This document shows, piece by piece, positions 38,295 to 41,697 of a stretch of DNA of 41,697 nt (positions are counted from its first letter, which is position 1; the number at the start of each line of letters is the position of its first letter). The notes under the pieces were generated by a model. It ran no database searches and was not told the origin of the DNA. It saw only the letters and a program-made list of their open reading frames with translations. The DNA is from Nitrososphaerota archaeon (lineage in GTDB: Archaea; Thermoproteota; Nitrososphaeria; Nitrososphaerales; Nitrosopumilaceae), in the NCBI GenBank assembly GCA_021325615.1, contig JAJPGU010000004.1:53983-95679 (forward strand). Direction: 5' to 3'. The position numbers were made by a program, and so were the translations under genes.

Positions 38295-41270
38295 CTAAAT
38301 TGGGCTTGATTTTTTGTTGCTGTCGCCAAGCCTACCAATCAGCGCACTTGTTTCATTCATGTCCCTTACGCTTTTGGTGTAGAAGAAAGAGAGGGCAACA
38401 ATTGCAGCTGCAATGGAAGGACCTGCCACCATGCCAACCCCCATGCCCGGATATTCGAATGGCAAGGCACCTGATCCCTTTTGGACTGGCGCGGCGCCTG
38501 ACGAGGAGGTGAGGAATCCTATGGCGTGAGATCCCTGCTCCACCAGCAGTATGTTCCCCTGAGAGTCGGATGCAACATACTGAGTAAGCGAACCCGTGGA
38601 CGGCACTGGAAACTCATTTACATCTCCGGTCCTTGTGTTTACCACAGAAATGTCGTCAAGGGTGTGCTGGGCCACCCACAGGTTGTGATTAGAGTCAAAA
38701 ACCATCCCAAAGGGTAGGTCCTGCTGGTTAGAGTCCAGCGGATATCTCGAGAAGGTCTTCAAAAGCGGATCAAAGGAGGACACTTCGCGTCCGTCGTGTT
38801 CTGAGACAAAAATTCTTCCGCTTAGCGGATCAATCAAGAGGGCAGTGGGCGTAGCAAGGGTTCCGTTTCCCTTGGGAAATTCCACCACCGTGTTGTCTGA
38901 AGGGTTGATACGCGCTATCTTCCCAAGACCGCTTTCGGCCACCCACACGTACCCGGTGGAATCATCTACCGCTATTCCCTGCGGCTGGGACCCCGATGAA
39001 AGATGGATTGAGGAGAACGTCTTGTTCGAGGTGTCAAACTTTAGTACCTGGTTTGCACCCGAGAGGCTTGAAACGCTCATCCAGAGGTTGCCGCTGCCAT
39101 CTATGGCAAGGCCCGAAAGTATCCCTCCCTCAGAGTTTGGCACGGGGTAGATTTTGTTCGAATTTGTGTCAGGATTGTAGTTGCCGATGTTCTTGGAGAG
39201 CGGGTCGATATACCACAGTGTTCCGTCCAGGTTGTCCAGCGCCATAAGGCTCACGGCGTTGATTCCCGGAAGGTCGTGTACCCCAAAGGTCTTAGACCCC
39301 AAGTCAAACGAGTAGATTCTCCCGCTCTTTGGAGACTCGTCGCTTATCCATATGGTGTTCCTTATTTTATCAAATACTGGGAAGAGCGGTCGGCTGTCAT
39401 TCTGTGGCAGGTAGTATTCCTTGATGGATGCCGATATTGTGTTTATCCTGGGCGAGAGGTAGAGGTCCTTGAATGATCCTATAATGTTAAGGGAGTTTGC
39501 GGCGTTCTGGACACCCTCAACCTGGAGGTTCCAGTGCCCCGCAATAGCAAAGGTGCTTGAGCTGGCAGAGAAAAGCCCCTGGGAGACGGGCTGGATGTTC
39601 TCCACCAAGGGTCCTATCCCCTTGTCTACCTGCGTGTAGGTAAGCCTTGCCGACTGCATAGGTATCAAGTTTCCCTGGGAGTCAAGAAATGATATCTTCA
39701 GGTTATTGGTCCCGGAATAATACGGGTCAATGGTAAGTTCAACCCTTGTGCCATTTTGGGCATAGGACGTAGCAGAGTAGGTATTCTGGTTTTCCGCTGC
39801 AGCAAATACAGGCGCGGCAGAAACCTGCTGGAGCTGGTTTTGGTACTCGGTCGCAGGGAGCCCCGAGTCTACAAGCACCGCGACGGAGGCAATGAGTGCA
39901 AACCCAATGAGTGCCTCAATCATTATGTTCCTGTGGAATCCCGATTCCAGCTTCCTTACCTGCTCCATGTCCACCTGGTGACCACTCCCCGCCTTTGCGA
40001 TAAGCTTCAGCTTTGCCATAGCCTTGCTCCTTGTTGCAACCTCGTGATATCCCCCAAGTGCTATCATTGCGGCAGCAAGTACCAGCTTGACGATTAGGAT
40101 CTTTCCATATATGGAAACCAGCGTCAGGGAGAGGCTTGACTCTAGCGTGAAAAGGAGTGTCGGTCCGGTTACGGCAACAACCCCCAGTATCGCAGCAACG
40201 AGAATCGTAAAGCGAGGAATCATCAGTGAAATGACGGAAAGTTTCACCAGGTGGTTTTCCAATTTTTTAAGCTGTGGTAGGACCACGAAGGCTCCGTAGG
40301 CAAGCCCGCCTATCCAAAAGGACGCCGCGATATCATGGACAAAGTCCAGAAGCGGTGGCAGTGCAAGGCCTGTCGCCTCGGCATGACTTATGAGGGTGTC
40401 AGTAAGAAGGACTCCGATCCCGAGGGCGAAGATCATCCACCGCCATGATTTGGCAAGAATAGTTTGCGAGGTTTTCTGCTTCTGATAATAGATAAACGTA
40501 ACCGCCAGCAAGGCTGATGAGAGTGCAATTCGTACCATCCACGACTGGCCAAACTTGGTCATGATTGCATCGGGAAGTGATGCGTTGATAGATGCCGCCT
40601 CCGCCACTATCATGCCAATGTCGGCTCCGACTAGGATTAATGCCCCAATGAGGATGAATCTCGCATTCTTCCTCTCCATGTCGACACGCTTCCTTGAAAT
40701 TGCCTCCGAGAGCCATGGAACACGAGATACCGGCTTCCACATCCAGAGGGAGAGCAAGGATGCACCTACCACGATTACCTGCCCCAGAAGGGCTGGGAAT
40801 CTTGCAATAGCAAACGGTATCGACACAACGTCCCAAAAGTTTGCGGTGGAAGGCGGCGTCACGGTCTGCGGTACTGCCTGTCCTATTCCAAAGACGTAAG
40901 CGTCTTCCGTGACGTGTCCGTCAGTCTGATCAAGCACCTTTGTTGATACCGTGTATACGCCGTTTGGCAGGCTTGGGTGAAGCGAGACGCTGAGGGTTTG
41001 CTGGTCGGTCCCGAGGTAATGGTCGTCTTTGTTGTCCACCTCGTTTCCGTTGGAATCCAGAACCGCTATCTTGCTGTAATGAATGTCCACAGGATCCGTG
41101 AATGTTACGTTTACCGAATTTGGCGGATAAGATAGGGATTCATCTGGTGATGGGCTGCTCTTTGTAACCAATGCATGGCCGTATGAGTGTGGGATGTTTG
41201 GCGCCAGGGCTATCACAAAGCAGGCGAGCAAAACTACAGCAGATATGGTTTTTTTCCGTTCCATGGTCAC
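38295..41270 (-). CDS. CopC-CopD-YtkA-like-Vgb propeller fusion, extracytoplasmic copper protein
   Basis: 991 residues. Signal peptide 1-31; CopC domain 32-130, with His32 predicted to become the mature N-terminus and D117/H119 in TDGH completing the Cu(II) site; CopD membrane domain (about 145-470, eight helices, with H296 and H312 in SHAEATG and FVHDIAASFWIGG); a YtkA/FixH-like beta domain (about 508-597); a Vgb/NHL-type propeller (about 620-930, blades such as GLAIDGSGNLWMSVSS and GIAVDDSTGYVWVAESG); a C-terminal membrane helix (about 945-967) and a short tail. CopC binds copper outside the cell and CopD is thought to pass it inward. The start is GTG 41270, overlapping the upstream stop (GTGA); ATG 41264 is an alternative. 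Confidence 0.9.
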   Translation of the reverse strand: MTMERKKTISAVVLLACFVIALAPNIPHSYGHALVTKSSPSPDESLSYPPNSVNVTFTDPVDIHYSKIAVLDSNGNEVDNKDDHYLGTDQQTLSVSLHPSLPNGVYTVSTKVLDQTDGHVTEDAYVFGIGQAVPQTVTPPSTANFWDVVSIPFAIARFPALLGQVIVVGASLLSLWMWKPVSRVPWLSEAISRKRVDMERKNARFILIGALILVGADIGMIVAEAASINASLPDAIMTKFGQSWMVRIALSSALLAVTFIYYQKQKTSQTILAKSWRWMIFALGIGVLLTDTLISHAEATGLALPPLLDFVHDIAASFWIGGLAYGAFVVLPQLKKLENHLVKLSVISLMIPRFTILVAAILGVVAVTGPTLLFTLESSLSLTLVSIYGKILIVKLVLAAAMIALGGYHEVATRSKAMAKLKLIAKAGSGHQVDMEQVRKLESGFHRNIMIEALIGFALIASVAVLVDSGLPATEYQNQLQQVSAAPVFAAAENQNTYSATSYAQNGTRVELTIDPYYSGTNNLKISFLDSQGNLIPMQSARLTYTQVDKGIGPLVENIQPVSQGLFSASSSTFAIAGHWNLQVEGVQNAANSLNIIGSFKDLYLSPRINTISASIKEYYLPQNDSRPLFPVFDKIRNTIWISDESPKSGRIYSFDLGSKTFGVHDLPGINAVSLMALDNLDGTLWYIDPLSKNIGNYNPDTNSNKIYPVPNSEGGILSGLAIDGSGNLWMSVSSLSGANQVLKFDTSNKTFSSIHLSSGSQPQGIAVDDSTGYVWVAESGLGKIARINPSDNTVVEFPKGNGTLATPTALLIDPLSGRIFVSEHDGREVSSFDPLLKTFSRYPLDSNQQDLPFGMVFDSNHNLWVAQHTLDDISVVNTRTGDVNEFPVPSTGSLTQYVASDSQGNILLVEQGSHAIGFLTSSSGAAPVQKGSGALPFEYPGMGVGMVAGPSIAAAIVALSFFYTKSVRDMNETSALIGRLGDSNKKSSPI

Positions 41271-41697
41271 ACTTGATGACTTCCGTTTCTGCGATTCAGA
41301 GCATATACTGCAATCACAATTCCTGCAATCCCAGTACCTATGCCAATCCCAGACACTATGAATAGTTCATCCGTTATCCCCTTGAGATTCTGATACGATT
41401 GCTGCATCGTCAGCATGTTTTGGTTTGTGGCATTGGCAAGATTCTTGGCGTCATTGATGTCGTTGGCAAGCTGGTTGACAACAGATGAAAACTGCCCTGT
41501 TGGTACCCCTGAAGGCGCCGTTGTCTGGGCAGTGCCCGTTGTCCCACCAGGAATTCCCGTCGTTCCTCCAGATCCCAGTGGTGGGAAATAGTAGTTGTCC
41601 TTGCTCTCCACCTGGTCAAGCGGGAAGGTCCCGTTGACAAGCTGCTGGCCGTCAATTGTTCCCTCCAGTATGATATAGTATGAACCAAGCTGTGTTG
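41267..41697 (-). CDS. Membrane-anchored exported protein, 5' part missing
   Basis: The frame is open to the right edge of the window, so the N-terminus lies outside. The visible 142 residues read as an extracytoplasmic beta-rich end (GSYYIILEGTIDGQQLVNG), a Gly/Thr/Pro-rich linker (GGTTGIPGGTTGTAQTTAP), a coiled-coil-like helix (VVNQLANDINDAKNLANATN) and a C-terminal membrane helix (about ELFIVSGIGIGTGIAGIVIAVYAL) with the tail NRRNGSHQV. Its stop overlaps the start of the CopC-CopD fusion gene, so the two are translationally coupled and probably work in the same complex. Family unknown. Confidence 0.7.
   Translation of the reverse strand, partial: TQLGSYYIILEGTIDGQQLVNGTFPLDQVESKDNYYFPPLGSGGTTGIPGGTTGTAQTTAPSGVPTGQFSSVVNQLANDINDAKNLANATNQNMLTMQQSYQNLKGITDELFIVSGIGIGTGIAGIVIAVYALNRRNGSHQV

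Noticed and set aside
1-41697. CRISPR array, prophage, insertion sequence or rRNA/tRNA genes
   Set aside because: No direct repeats with regular spacers, no transposase, integrase or phage structural proteins, and no RNA gene signatures were seen on either strand.

Overview
The window looks like chromosomal DNA of an ammonia-oxidising thaumarchaeon close to Nitrososphaera (inference). It carries archaeal information-processing genes (aEF-2, a TATA-binding protein, a 20S proteasome beta/alpha pair), a methylmalonyl-CoA epimerase that fits the 3-hydroxypropionate/4-hydroxybutyrate carbon cycle, two futalosine-pathway menaquinone genes, a class III-like PHA synthase, PEFG-type C-terminal anchors, and many genes whose start codon lies about 25-30 bases after a TATA element (leaderless transcripts). 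No rRNA, tRNA, CRISPR array, transposase or phage gene was seen. The region reads as ordinary chromosome with several accessory surface and metal-handling modules.

Layout. 1-6000: aEF-2 start, a SIS-domain isomerase, mqnD, a small membrane protein, the mqnE-like radical SAM enzyme, a zinc protein, methylmalonyl-CoA epimerase, and a secreted eight-repeat Asp-box propeller with a PEFG anchor. 6000-11300: a SagB-like tandem nitroreductase, a DUF3311/sodium-solute symporter pair, tbp and several small unknowns. 11259-17500: a membrane-anchored Vgb-type propeller facing a YtkA/FixH-like protein, a MacB-like permease, msrA and a secreted HYR protein. 17600-25200: TPR protein, SLC13-type permease, HAD hydrolase, small unknowns, a stand-alone Lrp RAM domain, UspA, and an ABC-2 exporter pair with a membrane-anchored extracytoplasmic protein behind it. 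25200-28400: secreted and membrane unknowns, PHA synthase, a divergent small helical protein and an HTH regulator. 28500-31500: copper resistance (Lrp-HTH/TRASH regulator divergent to copA across a perfect 16-bp palindrome). 31700-34300: small unknowns, a second RAM domain, and the proteasome beta/alpha operon. 34400-37200: a Ni/Co transporter behind a palindromic operator, a wHTH regulator, a PEFG protein and another wHTH regulator. 37300-41697: a pentapeptide-repeat secreted protein and a 991-residue CopC-CopD-YtkA-propeller fusion, preceded by a partial membrane-anchored gene.

How it fits together. Copper is the strongest theme: cytoplasmic sensing and export (TRASH regulator, CopA) lie 7-12 kb from an extracytoplasmic copper module (the CopC-CopD fusion), and ammonia oxidation depends on copper enzymes. 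The C-terminal half of that fusion (YtkA-like domain plus Vgb-type propeller) matches the two separate proteins of the divergent pair at 11259-13374, which suggests an undescribed extracytoplasmic copper or redox system present once as a fusion and once as split genes. A second theme is the cell surface: two proteins end in PEFG anchors, and two secreted proteins share a Trp/Asn motif with an ASLW core. The third oddity is a proteasome alpha-type subunit that lacks the canonical YDR gate motif and is translationally coupled to a beta subunit.
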